DNA from: Mycobacteriales bacterium
GTDB lineage: Bacteria; Actinomycetota; Actinomycetes; Mycobacteriales; CADCTP01
Direction: 5' to 3'
DNA length: 64,000 bases
NCBI GenBank assembly: GCA_035995165.1
Contig: DASYKU010000031.1
Location: 1 to 64,000, forward strand
Each line of letters starts with the position of its first letter. The first letter of the stretch is position 1. The position numbers were made by a program, and so were the translations under genes. The notes below the pieces were generated by a model. That model ran no database searches. It was not told the origin of the DNA and saw nothing but the letters and a program-made list of their open reading frames with translations. Of this stretch, positions 26,520-34,599 are shown in pieces.

Positions 26520-28280
26520 TTAACCCTCGACCTCGTCCCAGACGGGCCGCACGCCGCGGGCGGCCATGATCTCGTCGTTGCTCGTACCGGCCGGCACCAT
26601 CGGCCAGACCTGCGCGTCCTGCCCGACGATGAAGTCGATGACCACGGGTTGGTCGTCGATCTCCATCGCCTTCTCGATCGCGCCGTCCACGTCCTCCTTG
26701 GACTCCACCCGCAGGCCCACGCAGCCCAGCGCGTCGGCGAGCTTCACGAAGTCGGGGATGCGGTGCTTGTGGGTGCCGAGGTCGGTCTGGCTGTAGCGCT
26801 CGGAGTAGAAGAGGTTCTGCCACTGCCGGACCATGCCGAGGTTGCCGTTGTTGATGATGGCGACCTTGATCGGGATGCCCTCCAGCGCGCAGGTGGCCAG
26901 CTCCTGGTTGGTCATCTGGAAGCAGCCGTCGCCGTCGATCGCCCAGACGGTGGCCTCGGGCCGGCCCATCTTGGCGCCCATCGCGGCCGGGACCGAGTAG
27001 CCCATCGTGCCGGCGCCGCCGGAGTTCAGCCAGGTGTACGGGTTCTCGTACCGGATGAACTGGGCCGCCCACATCTGGTGCTGGCCGACGCCCGCGACGT
27101 ACAGGGCCTCGGGACCGGCGATCCGGCCGAGCCGCTCGATGACGTACTGCGGGGCGAGGGAGCCGTCGCTGGGCCACTCGTAGCCCAGCGGGTACCGGGT
27201 GCGCCAGGCGTCGAGCTCGGCCCACCAGCCGGTGAGGTCGGCCCGGTGGCCGGCGTCGTACTCGCCCTGGACGGCCGCGATCAGCTGGATGATCACCTCG
27301 CGGCAGTCGCCCACGATCGGCACGTCCGCCATCCGGTTCTTGGAGATCTCGGCCGGGTCGATGTCGGCGTGGATGACCAGCGCGTGCGGCGCGAAGCTGT
27401 CCAGCTTGCCGGTGACGCGGTCGTCGAAGCGGGCGCCCAGCGTGATCAGCAGGTCGGACTTCTGCAGCGCGCTGACCGCGGAGACGGAGCCGTGCATGCC
27501 GGGCATGCCGAGGTGCTGCGGGTGGCTGTCCGGGAACGCGCCCTTGGCCATCAGCGTGGTGACCACCGGGATCCCGGTGAGCTCGGCCAGCCGGCGCAGC
27601 TCCGTGGCCGCGTGGGCCTTCAGCACGCCGCCGCCGACGTACAGGACCGGGCGCCTGGCCTCGGCGATCAGCCGGGCCGCCTCCCGGATCTGCTTGCCGT
27701 GCGGCTTGAGGACGGGGCGGTAGCCCGGCAGGTCCATCGTCGGCGGCCAGCCGAACGTGGTCTGCGCCTGCAGGATGTCCTTGGGCAGGTCGACCAGCAC
27801 CGGGCCGGGGCGGCCGGTCAGCGCGATGTGGAACGCCTCGGCGATCGTCCGCGGGATGTCCGCGGCGTCCTTGACCAGGAAGTTGTGCTTCGTGATGGGA
27901 AGCGTGATGCCGCAGATGTCGGCTTCCTGGAAGGCGTCGGTGCCGATCGCGGCCGAGGGGACCTGCCCGGTGATCGCGACGATCGGCACCGAGTCCATGT
28001 ACGCGTCGGCGATCGGGGTGACGAGGTTGGTCGCGCCCGGGCCCGAGGTCGCCATGCAGACCCCGACCTTGCCGGTGGCCTGCGCGTACCCCTCGGCGGC
28101 GTGGCCGGCACCCTGCTCGTGCCGGACCAGGACATGCCGGACGGCCGTGGAGTCGAACAGCGGGTCGTACGCCGGCAGGATGGCGCCGCCGGGGATGCCG
28201 AACACGACATCCGCGCCGACCGCCTCGAGCGAGTGCACGAGAGATTGGGCGCCGGTGGCCGGTCTATTGCTGTCTGTCAT
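26520..28280 (-). CDS. ilvB: Acetolactate synthase large (catalytic) subunit
   Basis: 586 residues from ATG 28280 with GGAGGGG upstream; an ATG nine codons earlier lacks a ribosome site. TPP-dependent enzyme that joins two pyruvates, or pyruvate plus 2-oxobutyrate. Catalytic Glu in [18 protein letters not shown]-binding middle domain, and the TPP-Mg motif [14 protein letters not shown]...NNGNLG near 435-465. Regulated by the Leu/Val-rich leader peptide and terminator between promoter and gene. Confidence 0.97.
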   Translation of the reverse strand: MTDSNRPATGAQSLVHSLEAVGADVVFGIPGGAILPAYDPLFDSTAVRHVLVRHEQGAGHAAEGYAQATGKVGVCMATSGPGATNLVTPIADAYMDSVPIVAITGQVPSAAIGTDAFQEADICGITLPITKHNFLVKDAADIPRTIAEAFHIALTGRPGPVLVDLPKDILQAQTTFGWPPTMDLPGYRPVLKPHGKQIREAARLIAEARRPVLYVGGGVLKAHAATELRRLAELTGIPVVTTLMAKGAFPDSHPQHLGMPGMHGSVSAVSALQKSDLLITLGARFDDRVTGKLDSFAPHALVIHADIDPAEISKNRMADVPIVGDCREVIIQLIAAVQGEYDAGHRADLTGWWAELDAWRTRYPLGYEWPSDGSLAPQYVIERLGRIAGPEALYVAGVGQHQMWAAQFIRYENPYTWLNSGGAGTMGYSVPAAMGAKMGRPEATVWAIDGDGCFQMTNQELATCALEGIPIKVAIINNGNLGMVRQWQNLFYSERYSQTDLGTHKHRIPDFVKLADALGCVGLRVESKEDVDGAIEKAMEIDDQPVVIDFIVGQDAQVWPMVPAGTSNDEIMAARGVRPVWDEVEG

Positions 28281-28324
28281 CGCTGCTGACCCCTCCGCGG
28301 GTCTCATGGCTGGGTTTGCCCAAC

Positions 28325-28357
28325 AAAAAACCCCTCGTGCCGCGGGGCACTGAGGGG
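28325..28357 (-). terminator. Attenuator terminator upstream of ilvBNC
   Basis: Minus-strand stem CCCCTC(A)GTGCC / GGCACGAGGGG with loop CCGC and one bulged A, followed by six T residues. It lies between the leader peptide and the ilvB start, so it cuts off the operon unless antiterminated. Confidence 0.93.
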
Positions 28358-28359
28358 CT

Positions 28360-28385
28360 GCGCGTCGACCGGGAGGTCGGCGCGC
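28360..28385 (-). promoter_or_regulatory. Leader hairpin whose first base is the stop codon G (ilvB)
   Basis: 26-nt hairpin: GCGCG / CGCGC, a C-A mismatch, then CGACC / GGTCG and loop TCCC. Its first base is the G of the leader UAG. It abuts the terminator stem. The cimA leader has the same placement, the same UAGCGCGCCG opening and the same mismatch. Confidence 0.75.
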
Positions 28386-28417
28386 TACGAAAGTACGAGG
28401 GTCAGGCTGGTGCTCAC
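28385..28417 (-). CDS. Leader peptide of the ilvBNC attenuator (Leu/Val-rich)
   Basis: GTG-started 10-residue frame [10 protein letters not shown] then TAG. Codons CTG, CTC, GTA, CTT (Leu, Leu, Val, Leu) fall in the last six, so stalling there would report Leu/Val starvation. Peptide-leader attenuation of ilvBNC is known in Corynebacterium glutamicum. GGAG lies only 2 nt before the GTG, too close for normal initiation, and the predicted -10 ends 8 nt before the GTG, so translation probably starts at the RNA 5' end. Confidence 0.88.
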   Translation of the reverse strand: MSTSLTLVLS

Positions 28418-28425
28418 GGCTCCGG

Positions 28426-28455
28426 ACGGTAGTCAGGGGTGGGCACCCCCGTCAA
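28426..28455 (-). promoter_or_regulatory. Predicted ilvBNC promoter
   Basis: -35 TTGACG (28455-28450) and -10 TACCGT (28431-28426) at 18-bp spacing on the minus strand, both close to the actinobacterial housekeeping consensus. Expected start of transcription is at about 28418, next to the leader GTG at 28417. Confidence 0.7.
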
Positions 28456-28502
28456 CACGCATCCCACGTACTGGGATCGCCGTCTCGTTCGCGGCAACGA
28501 CT

Positions 28503-28529
28503 TGACTCATAACCATATGGTTATATGAT
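28503..28529 (+). promoter_or_regulatory. arsR-type promoter with palindromic operator in the spacer
   Basis: -35 TTGACT (28503-28508) and -10 TATGAT (28524-28529). The perfect palindrome ATAACCATATGGTTAT (28509-28524) fills the 15-bp spacer. The AT-rich site stands out in GC-rich DNA. Binding here would block RNA polymerase, so autoregulation is expected. The -10 ends 6 nt before ATG 28536, implying a leaderless transcript. Confidence 0.8.
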
Positions 28530-28535
28530 CTGGGC

Positions 28536-28916
28536 ATGGCTCGGGCGGCGACCACGACGGACGCGTTCAACGCCGTCGCCGAGCCCCGCCGGCGGCAGCT
28601 GCTCGACGTCCTCACCGGCGGGGAGCGGTCGGTCTCCGACCTGGTCGACCGCCTGGGCCTGTCCCAGCCACTGGTGTCCAAGCACCTGCGGGTGCTGCGG
28701 GAGGTGGGGCTCGTGCAGGTCCGGGACGAGGGACGGCAGCGGCTCTACCGGCTCGACGCCGGGCCGCTGCGGTCGATCGTGGACTGGCTCGCGCCGTTCG
28801 AGCGGGCCATGGCGGAGCGGTTCGACCTGATGGACGACGTGATCCAGGAACTCAAGGCTCAGGAGGAATCCGATGGCGACAACGACCAACTCGGCGAAGG
28901 TCACCCTTCCCACTGA
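28536..28916 (+). CDS. ArsR-family transcriptional regulator (SdpR-like)
   Basis: 126 residues. Winged helix at about 8-85: RRRQLLDVLTGGERSVSDLVDRLGLSQPLVSKHLRVLREVGLVQ. No Cys metal site is present, so it belongs to the non-metal, AHSA1-linked group. It likely represses its own promoter through the palindrome between -35 and -10. The 3' end overlaps the SRPBCC gene by 44 nt, giving a typical two-gene regulator/AHSA1 unit. Confidence 0.92.
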   Translation: MARAATTTDAFNAVAEPRRRQLLDVLTGGERSVSDLVDRLGLSQPLVSKHLRVLREVGLVQVRDEGRQRLYRLDAGPLRSIVDWLAPFERAMAERFDLMDDVIQELKAQEESDGDNDQLGEGHPSH

Positions 28917-29355
28917 CACCCAGATCCTCATCACCCGGGAGTTCGACGCGCCCAGGCACCTGGTGTGGAAGGCGTACACGACCCCGGAGCTGATCCGGCG
29001 CTGGTGGGCCGGCACCCACGGCACGGTCACCGCGGCCGAGGTCGACCTGCGGGTCGGCGGCAGCTGGCGGTACGTGCTGGTGACCCACGACGACTTCGAG
29101 GTCGCCTTCCACGGCGAGTACCGCGAGATCGACGCGCCCGGGCGGCTGGTCAACACCGAGATCTACGAGGGCGCGCCGGACGGGACGGGCGTCATCACCA
29201 CGACCCTGACCGAGGCGGACGGGCGGACCACGCTCGCCCAGCTCTGCGACTACGGCGACCAGAAGATCCGCGACGCCGTGATCGACTCCGGCATGGAGGG
29301 CGGCATGCAGTCCTCGTTCGACGCGATGGAGCAGGTCGCGATCTCGCTCGCGTGA
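28873..29355 (+). CDS. SRPBCC (AHSA1-like) domain protein
   Basis: 160 residues, single START/Bet v1-like domain: ITREFDAPRHLVWKAYTTPELIRRWW, a classic AHSA1 start, then the GGSWRYV strand and a long C-terminal helix GMQSSFDAMEQVA. Such proteins hold hydrophobic ligands; a link to solvent or stress responses is only inferred. Good ribosome site AGGAGG within the overlapping arsR gene. Confidence 0.92.
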   Translation: MATTTNSAKVTLPTDTQILITREFDAPRHLVWKAYTTPELIRRWWAGTHGTVTAAEVDLRVGGSWRYVLVTHDDFEVAFHGEYREIDAPGRLVNTEIYEGAPDGTGVITTTLTEADGRTTLAQLCDYGDQKIRDAVIDSGMEGGMQSSFDAMEQVAISLA

Positions 29356-29485
29356 GCGGGTGCTGGTACGGGCGGCGGGTCCGGGATGCCCCACGCATCC
29401 CGGCCCGGCCGGGTCCGTGCCGACCCGGCGGCCGACCGGGGCAGGTCGCGTCCGGCCCCGGGCGGACCAACCCGCGCGGAGCTGC

Positions 29486-31183
29486 CTAGTCGCAGACGGC
29501 GCCGTGGGCGGCGGAGCCGACCAGGCGGGCGTACTTGCCGAGGGCGCCGGTCTCGTACCGGGGCGGGGGCAGCTTCCAGTCCGCCCGGCGGCGCTCCAGC
29601 TCGGCCGGGTCGACCAGCAGGTCGAGGGTGCGCGCCGACATGTCCAGCCGGATCCGGTCCCCGTCGGCGACGAGCGCGATCGGCCCGCCGTGGGAGGCCT
29701 CCGGGGCGACGTGCCCGATGCACGGGCCGGCCGTGGCCCCCGAGAACCGGCCGTCGGTGAGCAGCAGCGTGCTATCGCCCAGGCCGGCGCCCTTGATCGC
29801 GGCGGTGACGGCGAGCATCTCCCGCATGCCCGGGCCGCCGGCCGGCCCCTCGTACCGGATGACGACGGCGTCGCCCGGCTCGATGTGGCCGTTCACGACC
29901 GCGGCCATCGCGTCCTTCTCGTCGTCGAAGACCTTGGCGACGCCGTCGATGACGGTGGACTCGAACGACGCGCTCTTCACGACCGCGCCCTCGGGCGCGA
30001 GCGAGCCGCGCAGGATGGTGAGCCCGCCGGTGCGGTGGATCGGCTCGGACAGCGCTCGGATGATCTTGCCGTCGGGGTCCGGCGGCGCGATCGCGTCCAG
30101 CTCCTCCCCCAGCGTCTTCCCGGAGACGGTGAGCGTGTCGCCGTGCAGCACGCCGGCGTCCAGCAGCGCGCGCAGCACCACCGGGATGCCGCCGATGCGG
30201 TCGACGTCGGCCATGACGTACCGGCCGAAGGGCTTGACGTCGGCCAGGTGCGGGGTGCGGTCGCCGACCCGGTTGAAGTCCTCCAGGGTCAGCTCCACCC
30301 GGGCCTCGTGCGCGATCGCCAGCAGGTGCAGCACCGCGTTGGTGGAGCCGCCGACCGCCATCACCACCGCGATCGCGTTCTCGAACGCCTCCTTGGTGAG
30401 GATCTTGCGGGCGGTGATCCCGGCGTCGAGCTGGGCGATCACCGCCTCGCCGCTGCGGACCGCGAGACCGTCCCGGCGGCGGTCGACCGCGGGCGGGGAG
30501 GCCGAGCCGATCAGCGCCATGCCCATCGCCTCGGCCGCGGCCGCCATCGTGTTGGCCGTGTACATGCCGGCGCAGGAGCCCTCGCCCGGGCAGGCGTGCC
30601 GCTCGATGTCGTCCAGCTCGGCCCGGGTGATCCGGCCCACCGCGCAGGCCCCGACCCCCTCGAACGCGTCCAGGATGGACAGGTCCTTGTCCCCCAGCCG
30701 GCCCGGCAGGATCGTGCCGCCGTAGAGGAAGCAGGACGCGAGGTCCATCCGGGCCGCGGCCATCAGCATGCCCGGCAGCGACTTGTCGCAGCCGGCCAGC
30801 AGGACCATGCCGTCCATCCGCTCGGCGTGCACCATCAGCTCGACCGAGTCCGCGATCACCTCGCGGGAGACCAGCGAGGCCCGCATTCCCTCGTGGCCCA
30901 TCGAGATGCCGTCGGAGACGGCGATCGTGGTGAACTCCATCGGGTAGCCGCCGGCGGCCCGGACGCCCTCCTTGGCCCGCTTGGCCAGCCGGTCCAGCGG
31001 CAGGTTGCACGGGGTCACCTCGTTCCAGGACGAGGCGACGGCGATCTGGGGCTTGGCGAAGTCCTCGTCGTCCATCCCTACGGCCCGCAGCATGGCCCGC
31101 GCGGGGGCCCGCTCCATACCGTCGGTGACCTCGCTGCTGCGGGGCTTCGGGTGTGCCTGCGGCCGGCCCGGTGCGTCGCTCAC
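29486..31183 (-). CDS. ilvD: Dihydroxy-acid dehydratase
   Basis: 565 residues from GTG 31183. Fe-S dehydratase for the third common step of Val/Ile synthesis. Cluster cysteines in [10 protein letters not shown] and [16 protein letters not shown], plus the third in GACAVGR or GPCIGH regions. IlvD/Edd signatures [10 protein letters not shown] and [14 protein letters not shown]. Normal length. Monocistronic here, about 1.7 kb upstream of ilvB in transcription sense; no leader peptide was seen in front of it. Confidence 0.96.
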   Translation of the reverse strand: MSDAPGRPQAHPKPRSSEVTDGMERAPARAMLRAVGMDDEDFAKPQIAVASSWNEVTPCNLPLDRLAKRAKEGVRAAGGYPMEFTTIAVSDGISMGHEGMRASLVSREVIADSVELMVHAERMDGMVLLAGCDKSLPGMLMAAARMDLASCFLYGGTILPGRLGDKDLSILDAFEGVGACAVGRITRAELDDIERHACPGEGSCAGMYTANTMAAAAEAMGMALIGSASPPAVDRRRDGLAVRSGEAVIAQLDAGITARKILTKEAFENAIAVVMAVGGSTNAVLHLLAIAHEARVELTLEDFNRVGDRTPHLADVKPFGRYVMADVDRIGGIPVVLRALLDAGVLHGDTLTVSGKTLGEELDAIAPPDPDGKIIRALSEPIHRTGGLTILRGSLAPEGAVVKSASFESTVIDGVAKVFDDEKDAMAAVVNGHIEPGDAVVIRYEGPAGGPGMREMLAVTAAIKGAGLGDSTLLLTDGRFSGATAGPCIGHVAPEASHGGPIALVADGDRIRLDMSARTLDLLVDPAELERRRADWKLPPPRYETGALGKYARLVGSAAHGAVCD

Positions 31184-31248
31184 GACTGCGCACGCTACCC
31201 CCGCCGTGCCCCCGGACGTTCTCAGGTTCGGTGCGGGAGGATATGAAC

Positions 31249-31434
31249 GTGAGTGAGTACGTCGCCCCGCCCGGTTACGCGGTCGTCGCCCCCGATTGGG
31301 ACCGCGAGCTGCGCCGGCCGGTGCTGCTGCGCTGTGACCGCTGCGCCGCGCTGGTGCTCGGAGCCGGGGACTCCGACCGGCACGACGCCTGGCACGAGAG
31401 CCTGGTGCCGCGGGCGCGGGTGACCCCGGCATGA
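31249..31434 (+). CDS. Small protein with C2H2 zinc-finger spacing
   Basis: 61 residues from GTG 31249, placed 8 nt after GGGAGG; the in-frame ATG 31243 is only 2 nt from it. Cys and His residues fall as C-X2-C-X12-H-X3-H (CDRC ... HDAWH), exactly the spacing of classical C2H2 fingers, though one core hydrophobic is Ser. The stop overlaps the ATG of the PH-domain gene. Function unknown; nucleic acid or protein binding through zinc is possible. Confidence 0.7.
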   Translation: MSEYVAPPGYAVVAPDWDRELRRPVLLRCDRCAALVLGAGDSDRHDAWHESLVPRARVTPA

Positions 31435-31817
31435 GCGGCCCGGCGCTGCGCATCCGGATCCCGCGGATCAACCTGTTCGCCGTCGGGGTCGCCGCCATCT
31501 GCACGCTGCCGCTGGCGTTCGCGTCGCCCTGGCTGGCGATCCTCTGGCTGCTGCCGATCGCCGGGCTGGTGCACGTGCTGCGGACCGGGGTGGACGCCGA
31601 CGCCGCCGGCGTGACCGCGCACACCCTGCTGCGCTCGCGCCGGCTGTCCTGGGACGACATCGCCGGGCTACGGATCCGGCGCGGCCGGATCGGCGCGGTG
31701 CTGCGCAACGGGACCGCGGTGCGGCTGCCGGTGCTGCGGGCCCGGCACCTCTCGCTGCTCTCGGCCGCCAGCGGGGGCCGGCTGCCCGACCCGACCGCGG
31801 GGGCGCCGGCTCAGTAG
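31431..31817 (+). CDS. PH-domain-like membrane protein
   Basis: 128 residues. Two adjacent hydrophobic helices (about 14-49) followed by a bacterial PH-like beta domain: [41 protein letters not shown]. The 4-nt overlap with the preceding small gene suggests coupling. Actinobacterial proteins of this type are uncharacterised. Its stop overlaps that of the facing dehydrogenase by 7 nt (TCAGTAG). Confidence 0.78.
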   Translation: MSGPALRIRIPRINLFAVGVAAICTLPLAFASPWLAILWLLPIAGLVHVLRTGVDADAAGVTAHTLLRSRRLSWDDIAGLRIRRGRIGAVLRNGTAVRLPVLRARHLSLLSAASGGRLPDPTAGAPAQ

Positions 31818-32731
31818 CCGTTCTCGACCACGTTCTGCAGCGGTTCGCCGGCCGCCCAGCGGCCCAGCTGGGCCCGCACCAGCGCGTACGCGCGGGCCGG
31901 GAAGCCGCGGACCGCCCCGCCGACGTGCGGGGTGAGCAGCAGGTTCGGCGCGTCCCAGAGCGGGTGGTCGGCCGGCAGCGGCTCCGGGTCGGTGACGTCC
32001 ACGGCGGCCCGCAGCCGGCCGCTGGTCAGCTCGGCCAGCAGCGCGTCGGTGACGGTGACCGGCCCGCGGGCGGCGTTGACGAACAGCGCGCCGTCGCGCA
32101 TCCGGGCCAGGAACGCCGCGTCGACCAGCCCTCGGGTGGCGTCGGTGAGCGGGACGACGACCACGACCACGTCGTGCTCGGGCAGCAGCGCCGGCAGCTC
32201 GTCCACGCCGTGCGCGTCGGGCCGGGCCCGGCGGGCGACCATCGTGACGGCGGTGTCGAAGGGCAGCAGCCGGCTCCGGATGGACTCGCCGACGTCGCCG
32301 GCCCCGACGATCAGCACCCGCTTGCCGGCCAGCTCGTCGGTGTACTTCTGGTCCCAGAAGTTTCGCTCCTGGTTGCGGACGAACTCGGGGAAGTTCCGCA
32401 GCACGGAGAGCACGGCGGTCAGCACCCACTCCGAGGTCGACCCGCCGTGCACGCCGCGGGCGTCGCAGAGGGTCACCCCGGGCGGCACCAGCCCGAAGAA
32501 CGAGTCCGCGCCGGCCGTGGTCAGCTGGACGACCTCCAGCTTCGGCAGCGCCGCGATCTGCCGGTCGATCCCGTCCCGGCCCAGGTACTGCGGGACCCAG
32601 AAGCCGGCCTCGGCCGCTTCCGGCGGCGGGTCGTCGGCCGGGGCCCAGAGCGCGACGGTGACCCCGTCCGGCGGCGGTCCCAGCAATTGGCGACCTTGCT
32701 CGGTGGGCAGGAGGGCGACACGGCTCGGCAC
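31811..32731 (-). CDS. 2-hydroxyacid dehydrogenase (phosphoglycerate dehydrogenase-like)
   Basis: 306 residues, D-isomer specific 2-hydroxyacid dehydrogenase. Nucleotide loop LIVGAGDVGESI (about 141-152), catalytic Arg in VNAARGPV, Glu in DVTDPEPLP and His in LTPHVGG. It lacks the ACT domain of serA, so it is probably a hydroxypyruvate/glyoxylate-type reductase or of unknown substrate. Monocistronic. Confidence 0.9.
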   Translation of the reverse strand: MPSRVALLPTEQGRQLLGPPPDGVTVALWAPADDPPPEAAEAGFWVPQYLGRDGIDRQIAALPKLEVVQLTTAGADSFFGLVPPGVTLCDARGVHGGSTSEWVLTAVLSVLRNFPEFVRNQERNFWDQKYTDELAGKRVLIVGAGDVGESIRSRLLPFDTAVTMVARRARPDAHGVDELPALLPEHDVVVVVVPLTDATRGLVDAAFLARMRDGALFVNAARGPVTVTDALLAELTSGRLRAAVDVTDPEPLPADHPLWDAPNLLLTPHVGGAVRGFPARAYALVRAQLGRWAAGEPLQNVVENGY

Positions 32732-32838
32732 GGGTGCGAGCGTAGATCTTCGGGGTCCGGGTCCGGCAGGCGCGGTTCTGCCAGCGCATTCTGTGACAGA
32801 GGGTTACGCTGGGCTACGGTGTGTCGGGAAGGGGGACC

Positions 32839-33274
32839 GTGCGCCGATTTCTGCCGTGGGCAGCCTGGCTGCCGTACCCGTCCGGTCGCGCTCACCGACG
32901 AGGGCCGGGCCCGTGCCACCGGCGCCCGGCTGCACGAGATGGGCGTGTTCGTCGCGCTGGACGACTACGGCACCGGCCGCTCCTCGGTCGCGCTGCTGCG
33001 CCAGCTGCCGGTCGACCAGCTCAAGCTGGACGGCGGGCTGGTGGGCGCGATCGTCGAGGACGGGCGGGCCCGGGCGATCGTCCGGCACACCGTGCTGATG
33101 GCGCACGCGCTGCACATCCAGGTCGTGGCCAAGGGGGTCGAGAACGCCGCGACGCTGGAGCTGGTCGACGAGCTCGGCTGCGACCACGCGCAGGGGTTCC
33201 TGCTGGCCGCGCCGATGCCGGGCGAGGAGCTGACCGGCTGGCTGGCCGCCCGGCGGACGCCCGTGCACGACTGA
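32839..33274 (+). pseudogene. Broken EAL-domain protein (cyclic-di-GMP phosphodiesterase remnant)
   Basis: A well-placed start (GTG 32839 after AAGGGGG, first residues MRRFLPWAAWLP) runs in one frame. From 32885 another frame carries the C-terminal half of an EAL domain: VALDDYGTGRSSVALLRQLPVDQLKLD, then VVAKGVEN and GCDHAQGFLLAAPMP. The EAL motif itself and any GGDEF part are missing. In VVAKGVEN the conserved Glu of the EGVE motif is Lys, which would also abolish activity. So most of the gene was deleted and the remainder has drifted. Confidence 0.8.
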
Positions 33275-33380
33275 GCCGGGGCCCGGTTCACGGGCCGGGG
33301 CCTGGTTCACGGGGCCCGGGGGTCTGGTTCACGGGCCCGGGGGTCTGGTTCACGGGGCCCGGCGGGTCTGGTTCACGGGT
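33275..33380. repeat. Minisatellite of about five 19-23 bp units
   Basis: Five copies of a unit close to GGCCCGGGGGTCTGGTTCACGG, each ending GGTTCACGG, with starts of that ending at 33285, 33304, 33326, 33347 and 33370. It lies between the EAL remnant and the lipoprotein gene, just before its promoter zone. No unique spacers, so it is not a CRISPR. Confidence 0.85.
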
Positions 33381-33411
33381 AGCACACAGTGGGCCGGGGA
33401 AACTGGACTGC

Positions 33412-34587
33412 ATGAGGCGTACCGGGCGCGCGCTGATCGCGGTACTGGCGCTGCTGCTGCTGACCAGCTGCGCCGCCGCCGCCGACGCGTTGCGCCCGGA
33501 CCCGACCTGGGTGCCGCAGCCGCAAGGACCGCCGCCGGCCGACCTGCCCCAGCCCGACCAGGGCCAGAGCTCGGCCGCGCCCGGCCGGCCCGGGCAGACC
33601 GACGGGCCGGAGGCCGGCGCCGAGGACGACCCGAACGTCGTCGCCACCAACCTGACCCTGCCCTGGGGCCTGGCCGTGCTGCCGGACGGCACCGCGCTGG
33701 TCGGCGAGCGGACCACCGGCCGGCTGCTGATCGTGCAGCCGCAGCGGGCCCCGGCGAAGCCGGTCATGACCGTCCCCGGGCTGGACGGGACCGGCGACGG
33801 CGGCCTGCTCGGGCTGGCGCTGTCGCCGAACTATGCACAGGACCAGCTCATCTATGCGTACGTGACGACGAAGACCGACAACCGGGTGGTCCGCTTCGCG
33901 CTGCGCGGCGCGGTCACCCCGGTGCTCACCGGCATCCCGAAGGGGCGCACCGGCAACGGCGGGCGGATCACGTTCGGCTCGGACGGGACGCTGTTCGTCG
34001 GCACCGGCGACGCCGGCCGGCCCGCGCTGTCCGCCGACCGGCGCAGCCTGGCCGGCAAGGTGCTGCGGGTGACCACGTTCGGCCGGCCCGCCGCGACCAA
34101 CCCGGACCCGGCCTCCCCGGTCTACTCGATCGGGCACGGCGACATCGCCGGGCTCTGCCTGACCGGGACCGACCAGGTGTACACGACCGAGCCCGGCCGC
34201 TCCCTGGACGAGGTCAACCGGGTCGAGCGGGGCCGGGACTACGGCGCGCCGAACGGGACCCGGACCGGTGCGGCCGAGCCGGACCGGACGGTGCCGGCGG
34301 CGACCGGCGGGGTCGGCGGCTGCGCGGTCATCGAGCGCGGCCTGTTCGTCACCTCGACCACCGGCCAGCGGCTGTACGCGCTGCCCCTGGACGACTCCGG
34401 CCACCTCGGCCCGCCGGCCGACTACCTCGCCGGGGCGTACGGGCGGCTGCGGACGGTCGTCGCGGGCCCGGACGGCGCGCTCTGGCTGACCACCTCGAAC
34501 AAGGACGGTGCCGGCAAGCCGACCCCGCAGGACGACCGGGTCATCCGGATCCTGCCGCCGGCGGGCAGCACCAACTCCCCGGCCTGA
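33412..34587 (+). CDS. Lipoprotein of the PQQ glucose dehydrogenase/sorbosone dehydrogenase fold, active site lost
   Basis: 391 residues. Signal peptide with lipobox LLTSC (Cys about 20), Pro-rich linker to about 70, then a six-bladed propeller of the GSDH family (NLTLPWGLAVLPDGTALVGERTTGRLL, GDGGLLGLALSPNY, RDYGAPN). The paralog downstream has IHNGGR (catalytic His) and GHRNVQG; here these are TGNGGR and GHGDIAG, so the catalytic His and nearby Arg are gone. Likely a binding protein or a decaying enzyme on the outer face of the membrane. Confidence 0.85.
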   Translation: MRRTGRALIAVLALLLLTSCAAAADALRPDPTWVPQPQGPPPADLPQPDQGQSSAAPGRPGQTDGPEAGAEDDPNVVATNLTLPWGLAVLPDGTALVGERTTGRLLIVQPQRAPAKPVMTVPGLDGTGDGGLLGLALSPNYAQDQLIYAYVTTKTDNRVVRFALRGAVTPVLTGIPKGRTGNGGRITFGSDGTLFVGTGDAGRPALSADRRSLAGKVLRVTTFGRPAATNPDPASPVYSIGHGDIAGLCLTGTDQVYTTEPGRSLDEVNRVERGRDYGAPNGTRTGAAEPDRTVPAATGGVGGCAVIERGLFVTSTTGQRLYALPLDDSGHLGPPADYLAGAYGRLRTVVAGPDGALWLTTSNKDGAGKPTPQDDRVIRILPPAGSTNSPA

Positions 34588-34599
34588 GGAGGCGTACGG

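Noticed and set aside
31184-31248. A leader peptide or terminator upstream of ilvD
   Set aside because: The 65-bp gap holds no short BCAA-rich frame and no T-tailed hairpin on the minus strand.
33275-33380. Short repeats resembling a CRISPR array
   Set aside because: Units abut with no unique spacers of constant length and vary in size; no cas genes nearby.
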